Below are positions 45,227 through 55,645 of a stretch of 64,000 nucleotides of DNA, piece after piece. Both the position numbers and the translations under genes were made by a program. The stretch covers positions 51,039-115,038 of the forward strand of contig NZ_AUBY01000020.1 of NCBI RefSeq assembly GCF_000429485.1, written 5' to 3'. Under the pieces are notes generated by a model, which worked only from the letters and a program-made list of their open reading frames with translations, had not been told where the DNA came from and did no database searches. Numbering within the stretch: position 1 is the stretch's first letter; each line of letters opens with the position of its first letter. Origin of the DNA: Aliagarivorans marinus DSM 23064 (GTDB lineage: Bacteria; Pseudomonadota; Gammaproteobacteria; Enterobacterales; Celerinatantimonadaceae).

Positions 45227-45956
45227 CCAGCAAGATCCTCTCTACAAACTGCCCGAGCAGGGCATTGCTCTCAGGGGTTTCCACTGCGCCGTCTAACACC
45301 GCCCTGAGCTGGTCGGCCCCCTCGGTGTATTTATCCGCGAACAGTGACAGGCGCTGTACCAAGATTGCACGGTCCACTTCCGGGTGGAACTGGGTCGCCC
45401 AAAACGGCGCGCCTTCAACTTTTAGAGCGTGCACACAGTGGCCAGTTTCCGCCAAGTTGATACAGCCGGCGGGCAACTGGTAGGCGCTATCGCGATGCAC
45501 CGATACCGCAACAAAGGGGTCGGGCATGGTGGAGAATAAGGGGTCGGTCTGGGCGGCCTCGGTTAAGCGGATCGGCAGGGTTCCCATCTCGAAATCTTGG
45601 TCATGGTGGAAGATCTCGCCGCCCAGCGCCAGCACCGCCAGCTGGAAACCAAAGCAAGAGGCAAACACCGGTAACTTACGCTGCAGGCACTCACGCAGCA
45701 GCACTTGAATATCTTCCACAAACGGATAGCGCTCGGGTTCAAGCACACTCGCCTCGCTGGAACCGCCCACCAATACCGCGTGGTAGTCAGCGAGCCGCTG
45801 GTGGTCATAATGGGGCTGATCGAACACGTTCCAGATATCGAACTGCGACTCAGCCACTTCACAGAACTGGGCGAAGCTGCTGAGCTCTTCCTGGCGGGTT
45901 TGCTCGTCATCGCGGATTTGAATCAGTAGTAGTTTAAGTTGTTGCTTGCTCGGCAT
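45210..45956 (-). CDS. Class I glutamine amidotransferase-like protein
   Basis: The 248-residue protein has the GATase1 fold: nucleophile Cys in FASCFGFQLAVLALGGE and the His/Glu pair in TQFHPEVD. These give a complete Cys-His-Glu triad. Stand-alone members of this group resemble GMP synthase amidotransferase domains or gamma-glutamyl hydrolases. The acceptor is unknown. ATG 45956 is used, with AGGGAAGAG upstream; the frame to 46022 is longer but unlikely. Confidence 0.85.
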   Translation of the reverse strand: MPSKQQLKLLLIQIRDDEQTRQEELSSFAQFCEVAESQFDIWNVFDQPHYDHQRLADYHAVLVGGSSEASVLEPERYPFVEDIQVLLRECLQRKLPVFASCFGFQLAVLALGGEIFHHDQDFEMGTLPIRLTEAAQTDPLFSTMPDPFVAVSVHRDSAYQLPAGCINLAETGHCVHALKVEGAPFWATQFHPEVDRAILVQRLSLFADKYTEGADQLRAVLDGAVETPESNALLGQFVERILLDEQPA

Positions 45957-46133
45957 TAATCTCTTCCCTGAAGCTCTATCGACCGCAGCATAGTGCACGG
46001 CTTGCCAGCCTTCAATGTACACAATCCACAGCCAATACTGAATGCCGTGGGCTTCAAAAAAGAGAGCCTGCTCAGAGCATGTAACTAGCTGTTAAGCTAG
46101 GCTAAAGGAATCGACAGCAAGCAGGAACGCGCT

Positions 46134-46496
46134 ATGGATGAACGACGAAAATTTCTCAGGGTGCTGTTTAACCGCCCAGCCTATCTCAACCATGCCGACC
46201 AGAGCTGGTCTTGTGAGTTGCTGGACCTGTCCCTGCAGGGAGCGCTGGTAACGGTACCTAATGATTGGGACAAAGAGGTCACTAAGCTGACCCTGAGTTT
46301 TAACCTCACAGAGCTAGCGGAAGACGCCATTGGCATTACCATGGACGCCGAGGTGCGCCATACCACCGAAGAGCACATCGGTTTACACATCACCCACTTA
46401 GACTTGGATAGCGCCAGCCACCTTAAGCGGCTAATTGAGCTTAATCTGGGTGACGACGAAGCCCTGCACCGCCAGCTGGAACAGCTAATCTTCTAA
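46134..46496 (+). CDS. Single-domain PilZ protein
   Basis: The 120-residue protein is a lone PilZ domain. The cyclic-di-GMP binding motifs are RxxxR (within RRKFLR at residues 4-9) and DxSxxG (DLSLQG, about 31-36). It should be a small receptor for the second messenger. It is convergent to radA and shares a terminator with it, with no other clue to its partner. Confidence 0.9.
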   Translation: MDERRKFLRVLFNRPAYLNHADQSWSCELLDLSLQGALVTVPNDWDKEVTKLTLSFNLTELAEDAIGITMDAEVRHTTEEHIGLHITHLDLDSASHLKRLIELNLGDDEALHRQLEQLIF

Positions 46497-46501
46497 AAAG
46501 A

Positions 46502-46525
46502 AAAGGGGCTAGATTCAGCCCCTTT
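46502..46525. terminator. Bidirectional terminator PilZ gene / radA
   Basis: A 9-bp stem, aaaggggct (46502-46510) with agccccttt (46517-46525), has A-rich upstream and T-rich downstream flanks and lies between the two convergent stops. Confidence 0.85.
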
Positions 46526-46550
46526 CTCTTTCTCTTGCTCTCGCCCTGCT

Positions 46551-47915
46551 CTAGAGCGCTTCTATCGCCTCAGACAAATTAGCTACCCCAACCACTTCAA
46601 TGCCCGGAATGGCCTGCTTGGGCTTGTTGCCAATCGGCACGATGGCGCGTTTAAAGCCATGCTTGGCGGCTTCGTTAAGTCGCTCGATGCCATTGCCCAC
46701 TGGGCGGATCTCGCCAGATAGACCCACCTCGCCAAATACCACCAACTCCTGTGGAAGCACCTGATTGCGGAAGCTCGACACCATCGCCACCAGCAAGGCC
46801 AAGTCGGCGCTGGTTTCGGCAACCCTCACGCCACCGACTACGTTGGCGAACACATCTTGGTCAGACATCTGTACCCCAGCGTGACGATGCAATACCGCCA
46901 ACAACATGGCCATGCGATTCTGCTCCAGCCCCACCGCAACTCGGCGCGGATTGGCCAGTGCGCTGTAATCCACCAAGGCTTGGATCTCCACCAGCAGCGG
47001 TCGAGTTCCTTCCCAAACCACCATCACCACCGAGCCCGGCGCTGGCTCTTGGGCGCGCGACAGGAAGATGGCCGAGGGGTTCGACACCTCGCGAAGGCCC
47101 TGCCCGGTCATGGCAAACACGCCCAGCTCATTGACCGCGCCAAAGCGGTTTTTGTGGCCACGTAGGGTGCGGAAGCGCCCGTCCGACTCGCCTTCCAACA
47201 TGATGGAGCAGTCAATACAGTGCTCCAGTACCTTCGGGCCAGCCAGGGTGCCATCTTTAGTCACATGGCCCACCATCAACATGGCAATATTGTGTTGCTT
47301 GGCAAAACGAGTCAGCCATGCCGCACTCTCGCGTACTTGGCTCACCCCACCCGGCGCCGACTGAATATCTGCCATGTGCATCACCTGGATGGAGTCGATC
47401 ACCATCAGCTTGGGCTTCTCTTGCAGGGCCAGTGCACCGATCTGCTCGACGCTGGTTTCCGAGAGGAGCTTGAGCTTGTCTTTTGGTAGGCCCAAACGCT
47501 GGGCACGCATCGCTACCTGCTGCAGCGATTCCTCACCGGTGACATACAGGGTGGGCATCTGCTGGGCCAGCCCGCACATGGTTTGCAGCAGCAAGGTACT
47601 CTTACCGGCCCCCGGTGAACCACCAATCAAGATAGCGCTGCCAGGCACGATGCCGCCGCCAAGCACCCGGTCAAACTCTTTAAAACCACTGGAGAAGCGC
47701 GGTAGCTCGGTGAGATCGATATTTTCCAAGGTTTGCACCTTGGCTTGGGTATCGCCCGCATAGCCACTAAAACGGTCGCTACGGTTGGACGGCTTGGCGG
47801 CTAGTCGGACCTCACTTATGGTGTTCCAGGCTTTACACTCGGAGCACTGCCCCTGCCATCGGGGAAAGTCTGCGCCACAGTCGTTGCAGACATAAGCGGT
47901 TTTAGTTTTTGCCAT
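46551..47915 (-). CDS. radA: DNA repair protein RadA
   Basis: The 454-residue protein promotes branch migration in recombination. It has the N-terminal zinc finger CNDCGADFPRWQGQCSEC, a RecA-like ATPase with Walker A GGSPGAGKST, the RadA-specific KNRFG (in RGHKNRFGAVNELG) and a C-terminal Lon-like domain (about 345-450) with GEVGLSGEIRPV. It is divergent from the large PilZ protein, an arrangement I also recall in Vibrio and Shewanella. Confidence 0.96.
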   Translation of the reverse strand: MAKTKTAYVCNDCGADFPRWQGQCSECKAWNTISEVRLAAKPSNRSDRFSGYAGDTQAKVQTLENIDLTELPRFSSGFKEFDRVLGGGIVPGSAILIGGSPGAGKSTLLLQTMCGLAQQMPTLYVTGEESLQQVAMRAQRLGLPKDKLKLLSETSVEQIGALALQEKPKLMVIDSIQVMHMADIQSAPGGVSQVRESAAWLTRFAKQHNIAMLMVGHVTKDGTLAGPKVLEHCIDCSIMLEGESDGRFRTLRGHKNRFGAVNELGVFAMTGQGLREVSNPSAIFLSRAQEPAPGSVVMVVWEGTRPLLVEIQALVDYSALANPRRVAVGLEQNRMAMLLAVLHRHAGVQMSDQDVFANVVGGVRVAETSADLALLVAMVSSFRNQVLPQELVVFGEVGLSGEIRPVGNGIERLNEAAKHGFKRAIVPIGNKPKQAIPGIEVVGVANLSEAIEAL

Positions 47916-48061
47916 GGAAAACCTAACTTGTTTGAGTACGCGTTTCAGTAATTATTGACTTGTGCTTAATCTCGAATGGGCACAAACTTTGCTGGAAAAA
48001 CATCACATTGTAGTGACTTCACCAATAATTTGACAGTGGTACGGTTTCGGATTCTTAGAAC

Positions 48062-50458
48062 ATGAACGCGGCTTTTAATCAGGCGCTGATAGAGCAGCTG
48101 TTGCCTCTGGCCAATAGCGGTGATTTTAGTGATGTCTTCAATAGCGCCACGCAGGAAATGAGCAGTAACCAACGCTTCCTGCTGAAAATGGAAATTAACC
48201 GCCTGGCTAAACCCTGCCAGCGGATAATCGATCTCCGAGGTAAGGTGGACGGAGAGTGCCAAGCCTTTGAGCACAACGGACTCACCCACTTTCTCGACGA
48301 GATCGCCGTAAACGAATTCAAGGCCCAGTTATCCCGCTTTGCCGGCACCTACACCATGGGGGTGTATGAAGCGCTACAGCAGACCGAAAACAACTTTCGG
48401 GTCATGCAGCAGCGCAACATCGACCCGCAGGAGGCAGCCAAGCAGCGCCCTAAGCAATATCAGGCGAGAGCGGTCAAACTCGGCCAGTTTATCTCGAGGA
48501 ATGAGGAACGCATGCACCTTGCCGCGCCGCTGAAACTTGCTGGAAGTGACGGGGAAGAGTTTGAGGCCATGTCGTCAAACATGTCGGTGTCGGGTATCAA
48601 AGTGAAAGTCGACAAGGACCGTCAGTTTGAGGTGGGCCAGCGCTTAATCGTCTATTTCACAGGATTAGAGAAAGAGTTTGCCAACAAGGTACTGGGCGCC
48701 GGTACCGAATATCAGATTGTAGGTATCAACCATAGCGACAAAGACCAGTCGCTGCGGATGATTGTGGTAAACCCCGATGCTGAGTTTAAAACCTTCTTTG
48801 AAACCTACCTGCGCTCTTATAAAGGGCGTTACCGGGTGGATGTAGATAGCGTCAGCTCGGCAGTGGTTACCAAGGGCTATCAACAGTACCTAATGCCGCG
48901 TTTGCACGGCATCCCGGTCTACTTCGATAAGGGCGAGCCATCGACACTGCGCTTTGCCCTCTCCACCCCGAACAACCAAGAACTGCTGGCTTACTGGCGC
49001 GATGAGAGCAACCACAGCCACCTATCGCAGCTGTTCCATAAGCCGCGGATGCTGCGCTACCAAAGCCAGATCGAAGGTGAAACGCTGATCTTCTGCTTCA
49101 CCCATACCGCCAGAGAACGCTTGTTCTTCTATACCGCCACCCGCGAAGAGCTGGAAGAACACCCGCAGTTGCGCGAGCTATTCATCGGCTTTGGCTCGCG
49201 TAAGCCAAGCTGGCGGGTGATGAAGTATCAATGGCAGCATATCGACGAAGCACCCCACGTTAGTGCCTCATCGCTGTCGCGCAAGATGGGGGCGGTAGAT
49301 CTAGAGCGGATCAACACTGCGGTGGAGAATCTTCGAACGGTAGGCTTGCTCAGCGACGTGACTGCGCAGTTTGCCGGCGAGCTCTACCACGACAACTATC
49401 CGGTCAAGCTCAATCCGAATCAATTGGCCATCTTCAACCAAAGCAAGATGGTCAGCCCCAGTTTCGAAGTGGTTGCCTACAAATACCTACAACTGCGCCG
49501 CGAAGATCGCTACATGTATCGCTCGTTGGTGGAAGTTGAGACCAAGCATGGCGAGAAGTTGGTTGCCTGGTGCCGCGACTTCTCGGTACATGGCATGCAA
49601 ATCGAGGTGGAGGGTGACATTACTGTCGCCAAAGGCGACACCCTCTACCTAAGCCTGCCGCAGTTCCAAAAGCTGGTGAAAAGCTACAATCTCAAGTTAC
49701 TGCCCTACCGAGTGGTCAATCACAACCGTCAGGGCAACGTGTTTAACCTGCAGGCCGCTGTCATCGAGCACCAGTTGCACGATGGCATGCGTTTCTTTGA
49801 GCAGCTGATTGCCAACAACCTCGACAAGCTCAATCAGGTGCCAGAGCGCCCATCGATGAATGGCCTCTCTGAGACCTTGCGTCAGCTATTCTGTGAACCG
49901 CTGTTCTGCCGCGCGCTGTACATTGAAAAACGCCCCGGCCGCTTTGATATCAGTTGTCTGGGTTATGGCAGCCATCCACATAGCTTCGACAGCTTTACCG
50001 GGGTTGGTGATGGCGAACACGTCGCTGAGCTTAGCGACTTGTTCAATCAGGGTGAGCTGCACAGCAAGCTGCTGGATACCGTGCGTAACCTCGATGCCGA
50101 GCACGCCCCGGAAGTCATCGAGCTACTGGCTCTGGTGAATAACAATACCCGCCGCTTAATCAGTCTGCGCGATGTGGCCGAGCTGGAAGAGTCAGGTCGG
50201 CTGGCAGAGTACGTGAAGTTTGCCAGTGGCAAAGGCCGAGTCCTATCGTTCAGCCTGCATATCTCGCGGGTCGGACGACCGGATACCGAGTTTATTCAGC
50301 GCGAGCTGGATTACATCAGCCACTACGCCATTCATAAGGCCAAGCAGTTAGAAGATGAGCTGTGGAGTGTGGTGGGTGTGGCGGTGGTCACCGATACCAC
50401 GGCCGAGCTGATGCATCGCCTGAAGATGCCGGAGTTTATGCAGCTACAGAGCGCTTAG
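48062..50458 (+). CDS. Large protein with two PilZ domains
   Basis: The 798-residue cytoplasmic protein has no membrane segment. One PilZ-like region has RxxxR (RNEER, about 145) and NMSVSG (about 172); the asparagine replaces the first Asp of DxSxxG, so binding there is uncertain. A second, canonical PilZ has RYMYR (about 483) and DFSVHG (about 505). The remainder is of unknown fold. It resembles the PlzC-type protein placed between radA and serB in Vibrio, from memory. It is probably a cyclic-di-GMP effector. Confidence 0.85.
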   Translation: MNAAFNQALIEQLLPLANSGDFSDVFNSATQEMSSNQRFLLKMEINRLAKPCQRIIDLRGKVDGECQAFEHNGLTHFLDEIAVNEFKAQLSRFAGTYTMGVYEALQQTENNFRVMQQRNIDPQEAAKQRPKQYQARAVKLGQFISRNEERMHLAAPLKLAGSDGEEFEAMSSNMSVSGIKVKVDKDRQFEVGQRLIVYFTGLEKEFANKVLGAGTEYQIVGINHSDKDQSLRMIVVNPDAEFKTFFETYLRSYKGRYRVDVDSVSSAVVTKGYQQYLMPRLHGIPVYFDKGEPSTLRFALSTPNNQELLAYWRDESNHSHLSQLFHKPRMLRYQSQIEGETLIFCFTHTARERLFFYTATREELEEHPQLRELFIGFGSRKPSWRVMKYQWQHIDEAPHVSASSLSRKMGAVDLERINTAVENLRTVGLLSDVTAQFAGELYHDNYPVKLNPNQLAIFNQSKMVSPSFEVVAYKYLQLRREDRYMYRSLVEVETKHGEKLVAWCRDFSVHGMQIEVEGDITVAKGDTLYLSLPQFQKLVKSYNLKLLPYRVVNHNRQGNVFNLQAAVIEHQLHDGMRFFEQLIANNLDKLNQVPERPSMNGLSETLRQLFCEPLFCRALYIEKRPGRFDISCLGYGSHPHSFDSFTGVGDGEHVAELSDLFNQGELHSKLLDTVRNLDAEHAPEVIELLALVNNNTRRLISLRDVAELEESGRLAEYVKFASGKGRVLSFSLHISRVGRPDTEFIQRELDYISHYAIHKAKQLEDELWSVVGVAVVTDTTAELMHRLKMPEFMQLQSA

Positions 50459-50487
50459 CCAGCGCTCTGTAGCCTTATCACGTTCGC

Positions 50488-51492
50488 TTAGGCGCAGCCG
50501 CTCAGCAGCTCTGAGGCCGACAGGATGCGCACTACCCCATCCAGATCGCTGTGGCGGATCGCCATCTGCGCTTTCGCCTGTACCAGTGGCTTGGCGTGAA
50601 TGGCCACCCCAAAGTCCGATTCGGCCAGCATCAGCAAGTCATTCGCGCCATCGCCAATCGCCATGGTTTGGGTCGCACCGAACTCTTGCGCCAAGGCCTT
50701 TAAAGTATCGGCTTTAACCTGCGCATCCACCACCCCACCGAGTACTTGCCCAGTCAACTTGCCATCGATGATCTCAAGCTGGTTGGCCACTACTCGATCA
50801 AAGCCTAAGTCTTGCTGTAAGCGCTCGGCAAAGTAGGTGAAGCCACCAGAGGCGATCGCCACCTTCCAGTCAATCTGCTTAACAAACGACAAGAGATCTT
50901 TTAGGCCCGGCATCAACGGCATGCTATCGGCCACTTGCTGAAGTATCGCTTCAGGCGCATCGGCCAGCTTGCCGACTCGGGCGCGCAGACTCTGCTCGAA
51001 ATCCAGCTCGCCGCGCATCGCTGCCGCGGTCACTGCACTGACCTCTGCGCCAACCCCAGCAAGGGCGGCAATCTCATCGATACACTCAATCTGAATGGTG
51101 GTCGAGTCCATATCCATCAGGATAAGGCCCGGCTGATGAAGGTTTGGTAAGCGGCTCATCACCACCCAGTCAAACTCCCAGTCTTGGGTCTCCAGCGAGG
51201 CCTTGAGCTCTTGCTCGTTGCACTCTGCGCTCAGTAGCACCGTGGTGGCTCCGAGCATCACCCGGGCTCCTTGCAACACTAACTGGCGGCCATCTGCCTG
51301 CACGGTAAGGCTTAGCTGGTTGAGCTGCTCAGAAGTGAGCGCTGGCGCCCAAATCAACAGCTGGCAGTGGCAGGCAATGCTGACATGGGGAGCCAAGTCT
51401 TCGCCACTGAGCTGATAAGGGAAATCATCCAAAACCGATGGCCAGTCTGCCACCAGCGGGGGAAGTTGAGAGAGTCGATGGGAATGGTGCAA
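50488..51492 (-). CDS. serB: Phosphoserine phosphatase SerB
   Basis: The 334-residue enzyme performs the last step of serine synthesis. The HAD motif I is MDMDSTTIQIECID, motif II is AIASGGFTYF, the motif III lysine lies in DAQVKADTL and motif IV is AIGDGANDLLML. The N-terminal region (about 1-110) is an ACT-like domain typical of SerB. It is divergent from ytjB, as in E. coli. Confidence 0.96.
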   Translation of the reverse strand: MHHSHRLSQLPPLVADWPSVLDDFPYQLSGEDLAPHVSIACHCQLLIWAPALTSEQLNQLSLTVQADGRQLVLQGARVMLGATTVLLSAECNEQELKASLETQDWEFDWVVMSRLPNLHQPGLILMDMDSTTIQIECIDEIAALAGVGAEVSAVTAAAMRGELDFEQSLRARVGKLADAPEAILQQVADSMPLMPGLKDLLSFVKQIDWKVAIASGGFTYFAERLQQDLGFDRVVANQLEIIDGKLTGQVLGGVVDAQVKADTLKALAQEFGATQTMAIGDGANDLLMLAESDFGVAIHAKPLVQAKAQMAIRHSDLDGVVRILSASELLSGCA

Positions 51493-51597
51493 ATTACATC
51501 CTTGCTAATGAAACCCTAGGCGCTTCAAGATAGCTATTGGATTTTGCTTTGGCAAGTCCCTAAGATGGTAGCAGTGTGGAGGCTAAAGACATAAATA

Positions 51598-52272
51598 ATG
51601 GATAAGAAAGCCATAACCCGATACCGCGTTGTACAGTTCTTGCAGCTACTGATTGCCATCGGTTGCTGTATCTGGATCTTTCAATCCCTGCTGCAGCTAA
51701 AAACCAGCGGGCAAGGCCTGATCCATTACCAAAGTGAGCAGCTGGCGCGCTCGCTAAGCAGCGTTGCCACGCTCAATATCCACAACACCCTAAGCCAACC
51801 CGAAGAGCTGCACAGCGAACAACTGCAAAGCCTGGTCGATGAACTGCAGCAGCAACGCTACGTATCATTGGCGGCAGTGTTCGATCGCCAAGGCAAGTTA
51901 TTGGTCAGTAGCGACCATAGCGAGCAAGATTCCCCCATGCGCCTATTTAATGCGCTGGAACGACCGTTTATTACCGAGGTCAGTGACAGCGAGCAAGGGC
52001 TGCGCGCCTATCTGAAGATCCAGCTCAACTACCAGTCGATCCTGTCCAAAGCAGAGCGCTATATCGAACAAGGGCAAAGTCAGATGATGCTGATTATGTT
52101 GGTATCGATGGCGATTGGCTTTCTGCTCACCCGGGTACTGTCGCGCAAACGTTATTCGGCGACCCTAGCGGCGATAGCCCTGCGGGCAAGAGCAGCACGA
52201 GCCCGACGGGCCCGTGCATTAATCGAGGATGTGGCAACCCGTACCGAGTCGCCAGATAGCCCCGACAAGTAA
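51598..52272 (+). CDS. ytjB: YtjB (Smp) family membrane protein
   Basis: The 224-residue protein has two hydrophobic segments, one at about 15-35 (FLQLLIAIGCCIWIFQSLL) and one at about 160-182 (LIMLVSMAIGFLLTRVL), with a periplasmic part between. The family (YtjB/Smp, also called AhpA) is placed next to serB in many gammaproteobacteria; its function is not clear. The cytoplasmic C-terminal tail has a striking Ala/Arg run, described in the findings. Confidence 0.87.
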   Translation: MDKKAITRYRVVQFLQLLIAIGCCIWIFQSLLQLKTSGQGLIHYQSEQLARSLSSVATLNIHNTLSQPEELHSEQLQSLVDELQQQRYVSLAAVFDRQGKLLVSSDHSEQDSPMRLFNALERPFITEVSDSEQGLRAYLKIQLNYQSILSKAERYIEQGQSQMMLIMLVSMAIGFLLTRVLSRKRYSATLAAIALRARAARARRARALIEDVATRTESPDSPDK

Positions 52273-52286
52273 CCTTTGTCAGTGAC

Positions 52287-52991
52287 TTAGATCAGTGAAT
52301 CTAGAGTCAGAACGATCATGTCGTTGAAGGTTAGCTGACGCTCTTCAGCGGTGGTTTGCTCGCCGGTGCGGATGTGGTCAGAAATGGTTACTACACACAG
52401 CGCGGCTTTGCCACACTCGGCTGCTACGCCGTAAAGGCCAGCCGCTTCCATCTCAACGGCCAATACGCCGTGTTTTTCCATAACGTCAAACATCTCTGGG
52501 TCTGGGCCGTAGAACAGGTCAGCAGAGAATACGTTACCCACCTTGGCTTTAATGCCGGCTTTCTCAGCGCTGTCGACCGCGTTGCGTAGCAGCTCGTAGT
52601 TAGCGATAGCGGCAAAATCAAAGCCTTTAAAACGCTGACGGTTCACGTTCGAGTCGGTACATGCACCCATGCCGATAACCACGTCACGCAGCTGAACGTC
52701 TTGGCTGATGGCACCTGCAGAACCCACACGAATGATCTTCTCTACACCGTATTGGGTGTACAGCTCGTGGGCGTAGATAGAGGCGCTAGGAATACCCATG
52801 CCAGAACCCATTACCGATACCTTCTTACCTTTGTACGTACCGGTAAAACCAAACATGTTGCGCACGCCAGTTACCTGAACCACATCTTCCAGGAAGGTTT
52901 CAGCGATGTACTTGGCACGCAGCGGATCGCCAGGGAACAGTACGGTTTCAGCAAAATCACCAGGGTTTGCACTAATGTGAGGAGTTGTCAT
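52287..52991 (-). CDS. deoD: Purine nucleoside phosphorylase DeoD
   Basis: The 234-residue enzyme cleaves purine (deoxy)ribonucleosides with phosphate. Motifs are [30 protein letters not shown] (phosphate binding) and [16 protein letters not shown]. It is the last gene of the deo cluster. An AAGGA lies about 8 nt before ATG. Confidence 0.97.
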   Translation of the reverse strand: MTTPHISANPGDFAETVLFPGDPLRAKYIAETFLEDVVQVTGVRNMFGFTGTYKGKKVSVMGSGMGIPSASIYAHELYTQYGVEKIIRVGSAGAISQDVQLRDVVIGMGACTDSNVNRQRFKGFDFAAIANYELLRNAVDSAEKAGIKAKVGNVFSADLFYGPDPEMFDVMEKHGVLAVEMEAAGLYGVAAECGKAALCVVTISDHIRTGEQTTAEERQLTFNDMIVLTLDSLI

Positions 52992-53007
52992 TGTCAGTCC
53001 TTATTTT

Positions 53008-53023
53008 GGGGGCCAATGCCCCC
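53008..53023 (-). other. Intercistronic hairpin deoB / deoD
   Basis: gggggc (53008-53013) pairs with gccccc (53018-53023) around caat. On the coding strand it is followed by A rather than T, so it is not a terminator. It could mark an mRNA processing or stability point between deoB and deoD. Confidence 0.5.
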
Positions 53024-53045
53024 GGTCAAAAATTAAAAAGTAGAT

Positions 53046-54260
53046 CTATAGGAACGCGTCGCCGTAGCCCAGGGCCGGTAGCCCCAAGTAACTGGCCAGA
53101 GACTGTCCCATATCGGCAAAGCTGTTACGCAAACCAAGATTCTTGGCGCCCAACTTCTTGCCATAAACCAATACCGGTACATGCTCGCGGGTGTGGTCTG
53201 TACCTTCCCAAGTCGGGTCACAGCCATGGTCGGCGGTGAGCAGTACCACGTCATCGTCGCCCAATTGCTCGAGCAACTCCGGCAAGCGCTTGTCGAAATA
53301 CTCTAGCGCGGCGGCATAGCCTGCCACGTCGCGACGGTGACCGTAGGATGAGTCGAAATCGACGAAGTTGGTGAAGATAATACTGTTATCAACACCGCGC
53401 GCCATCTCGCTCAGGGTCAGATCAAACAGCCCTTCCAAGCCGGTTGCCTTCACCTTCCGAGTGATGCCTTGGTGGGCATAGATATCGGCAATCTTACCGA
53501 TACTCACCACTTCACCGCCGGCATCGGCCATCTTGTCCAGTAGGGTTGGCGCAGGTGGAAGAACCGAGTAATCACGGCGATTACCGGTGCGCTGGAAATC
53601 GCTGGCGTTATTGCCAACAAATGGACGGGCAATCACTCGGCCAATGTTGTAAGGGTCAACCAGCTTGCGCGCCAACTCGCAAAGCTCCAGCAAGCGCTCT
53701 AAACCGAAGGTTTCTTCATGCGCGGCGATCTGGAATACGCTATCGGCCGAGGTGTAGAAGATCGGCTTGCCGCTGGCCATATGCTCTTCGCCCAGCTGCT
53801 CCAAAATCGTGGTGCCGGATGAGTGGCAGTTACCCAGATAGCCCGGCAGATTGCCCTGCTCCACCAATGCATCCAACAGCTCTTGTGGGAAGCTGTCGGT
53901 GGGCTTGTCGAAATAGCCCCAATCAAACAGCACCGGCACACCGGCGATCTCCCAGTGACCCGATGGCGTGTCTTTACCGCTGCTCAGCTCTTTGGCGTAG
54001 CCATAGTAGCCAATGGGTTTCACGTCTGGGTCCATCCCCGGTGGGTATACACCGCCGCTTTCAAAGCAGGCCTGACCCAAGCCCAAGCGGTTAAGGTTGG
54101 GAATGTTAAGCGGGCCTTTGCGGCCGATATCGGCGCGCCCTTCAGCGCAGGCTTCTGCGATATGCAGCAAGGTGTTAGAGCCTACATCTCCGAACTGATC
54201 GGCATCGGCGGTTGCGCCAATCCCAAACGAGTCCATCACCAGAATAATTGCACGTTTCAT
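53046..54260 (-). CDS. deoB: Phosphopentomutase DeoB
   Basis: The 404-residue enzyme interconverts (deoxy)ribose-1-phosphate and -5-phosphate. It has the alkaline-phosphatase-like metal motifs [13 protein letters not shown] at the N-terminus, [27 protein letters not shown] and [20 protein letters not shown]. Three bp separate it from the upstream deoA stop. Confidence 0.97.
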   Translation of the reverse strand: MKRAIILVMDSFGIGATADADQFGDVGSNTLLHIAEACAEGRADIGRKGPLNIPNLNRLGLGQACFESGGVYPPGMDPDVKPIGYYGYAKELSSGKDTPSGHWEIAGVPVLFDWGYFDKPTDSFPQELLDALVEQGNLPGYLGNCHSSGTTILEQLGEEHMASGKPIFYTSADSVFQIAAHEETFGLERLLELCELARKLVDPYNIGRVIARPFVGNNASDFQRTGNRRDYSVLPPAPTLLDKMADAGGEVVSIGKIADIYAHQGITRKVKATGLEGLFDLTLSEMARGVDNSIIFTNFVDFDSSYGHRRDVAGYAAALEYFDKRLPELLEQLGDDDVVLLTADHGCDPTWEGTDHTREHVPVLVYGKKLGAKNLGLRNSFADMGQSLASYLGLPALGYGDAFL

Positions 54261-54263
54261 CTT

Positions 54264-55595
54264 CTAGTCCTCTTTCACAATGCATTGGTAGAGCGCAGAC
54301 GCTGCAAGCTTAGGCGAAGTATCGCTCTGAGTCAGGGCCTCGCGAACCAATGCGGCAGCGTGCTGCCATTGTTGCTCGCTGCTGGCATGGATCAGCATAA
54401 GTGGCTGATCCACGTCGACATAATCACCTAAACTCACGATCTGAGATAGGCCAACGCTGTAATCCAGCTGGTCTTTAGGATGCTGGCGCCCCCCACCCAT
54501 GGCGACCACCGCCATGCCTAAGGCTTTGCTGTCGATTTCGCTGACAAAGCCGGCCTGCTCGGCCAGTATCGGCTTAATCACCGCCGCCTTAGGTAGGTAC
54601 TCTTGGTAGCGCGCGCAGAAATCGCTGGGGCCACCTAACTGCTCAACCATCGCACCGAAGCGACGTAGCGCTTCGCCATTTTCAATGCTGGCCATTAGCT
54701 GCTCACGCGCTTGCTCGCGGCTGTCGGCAAGTTTACCCAGCAGCAGCATGTCTTCGGCCAAGGCCATGGTCACTTCATGCAAGCGGGCGTTGCTGGTATC
54801 GCCTTGCAGATACTTGATCACCTCAACGATTTCCAGCGCATTACCCGCCGCCGAGGCCAGTGGCTGATTCATATCAGTCAGCCAGGCCCGGCAGCGCACG
54901 CCAGCGGCTTCACAGACCTGAACGATCGCTTCGGCCAGCTCTTTGCTCTGCTCATAGGTGGGCATAAACGCGCCATTACCGACTTTTACGTCCATCACCA
55001 AGGCATCCAGCCCTTCAGCCAGCTTTTTGCTGAGAATAGAAGCGGTAATCAGCGGTAGCGAATCGACCGTGGCGGTCACATCGCGCACTGCGTAAAAACG
55101 CTTATCGGCCGGTGCCAGCTGGCCACTTTGGCCAACGATGGCAATGCCCGGCACTTTGACCGCTTGCTCGAATACCTCAGGAGCTGGGGTGACCGAATAG
55201 CCGGGGATCGCTTCAAGCTTATCTAGGGTGCCCCCGGTATGGCCAAGGCCACGCCCGGAGATCATCGGCACGTGTGCCCCACAGGCTGCCAGCATTGGCC
55301 CCAGCAATAGCGAGGTCAGATCGCCCACACCACCGGTGGAGTGCTTGTCGAGCAATGGCCCGGTGACGCCAGTGGCTTGCCAGTTAAGCACCTCGCCCGA
55401 GTCGCGCATAGCCATGGTGAGCTCAGCGCGCTCATCAGCGCTCATGCCCTGGAAGAAGGTGGCCATGGCAAAAGCCGCAATCTGGCCATCGCTTATGCTG
55501 TCATCAGCAATGCCCGCGACAAAGCTGCGGATCTGCTCACGAGTGAGTTCGCCGCCATCGCGCTTGGTCTGAATAATTTCCTGTGGTAACAACAT
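54264..55595 (-). CDS. deoA: Thymidine phosphorylase DeoA
   Basis: The 443-residue enzyme releases thymine and deoxyribose-1-phosphate from thymidine. It has the helical N-terminal domain (about 1-65) with [11 protein letters not shown], the glycine-rich family signature [19 protein letters not shown] and [18 protein letters not shown]. The C-terminal domain with [16 protein letters not shown] is typical. It is followed by deoB without a gap. Confidence 0.97.
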   Translation of the reverse strand: MLLPQEIIQTKRDGGELTREQIRSFVAGIADDSISDGQIAAFAMATFFQGMSADERAELTMAMRDSGEVLNWQATGVTGPLLDKHSTGGVGDLTSLLLGPMLAACGAHVPMISGRGLGHTGGTLDKLEAIPGYSVTPAPEVFEQAVKVPGIAIVGQSGQLAPADKRFYAVRDVTATVDSLPLITASILSKKLAEGLDALVMDVKVGNGAFMPTYEQSKELAEAIVQVCEAAGVRCRAWLTDMNQPLASAAGNALEIVEVIKYLQGDTSNARLHEVTMALAEDMLLLGKLADSREQAREQLMASIENGEALRRFGAMVEQLGGPSDFCARYQEYLPKAAVIKPILAEQAGFVSEIDSKALGMAVVAMGGGRQHPKDQLDYSVGLSQIVSLGDYVDVDQPLMLIHASSEQQWQHAAALVREALTQSDTSPKLAASALYQCIVKED

Positions 55596-55645
55596 CGTGC
55601 GTTCCTGCTCTGTTCGTTCTGTTACTACTTGTATCAGCCGGAGGC

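Noticed and set aside
53546..54094. 182-residue plus-strand frame opposite deoB
   Set aside because: It is antisense to a certain gene and has an unusual composition.
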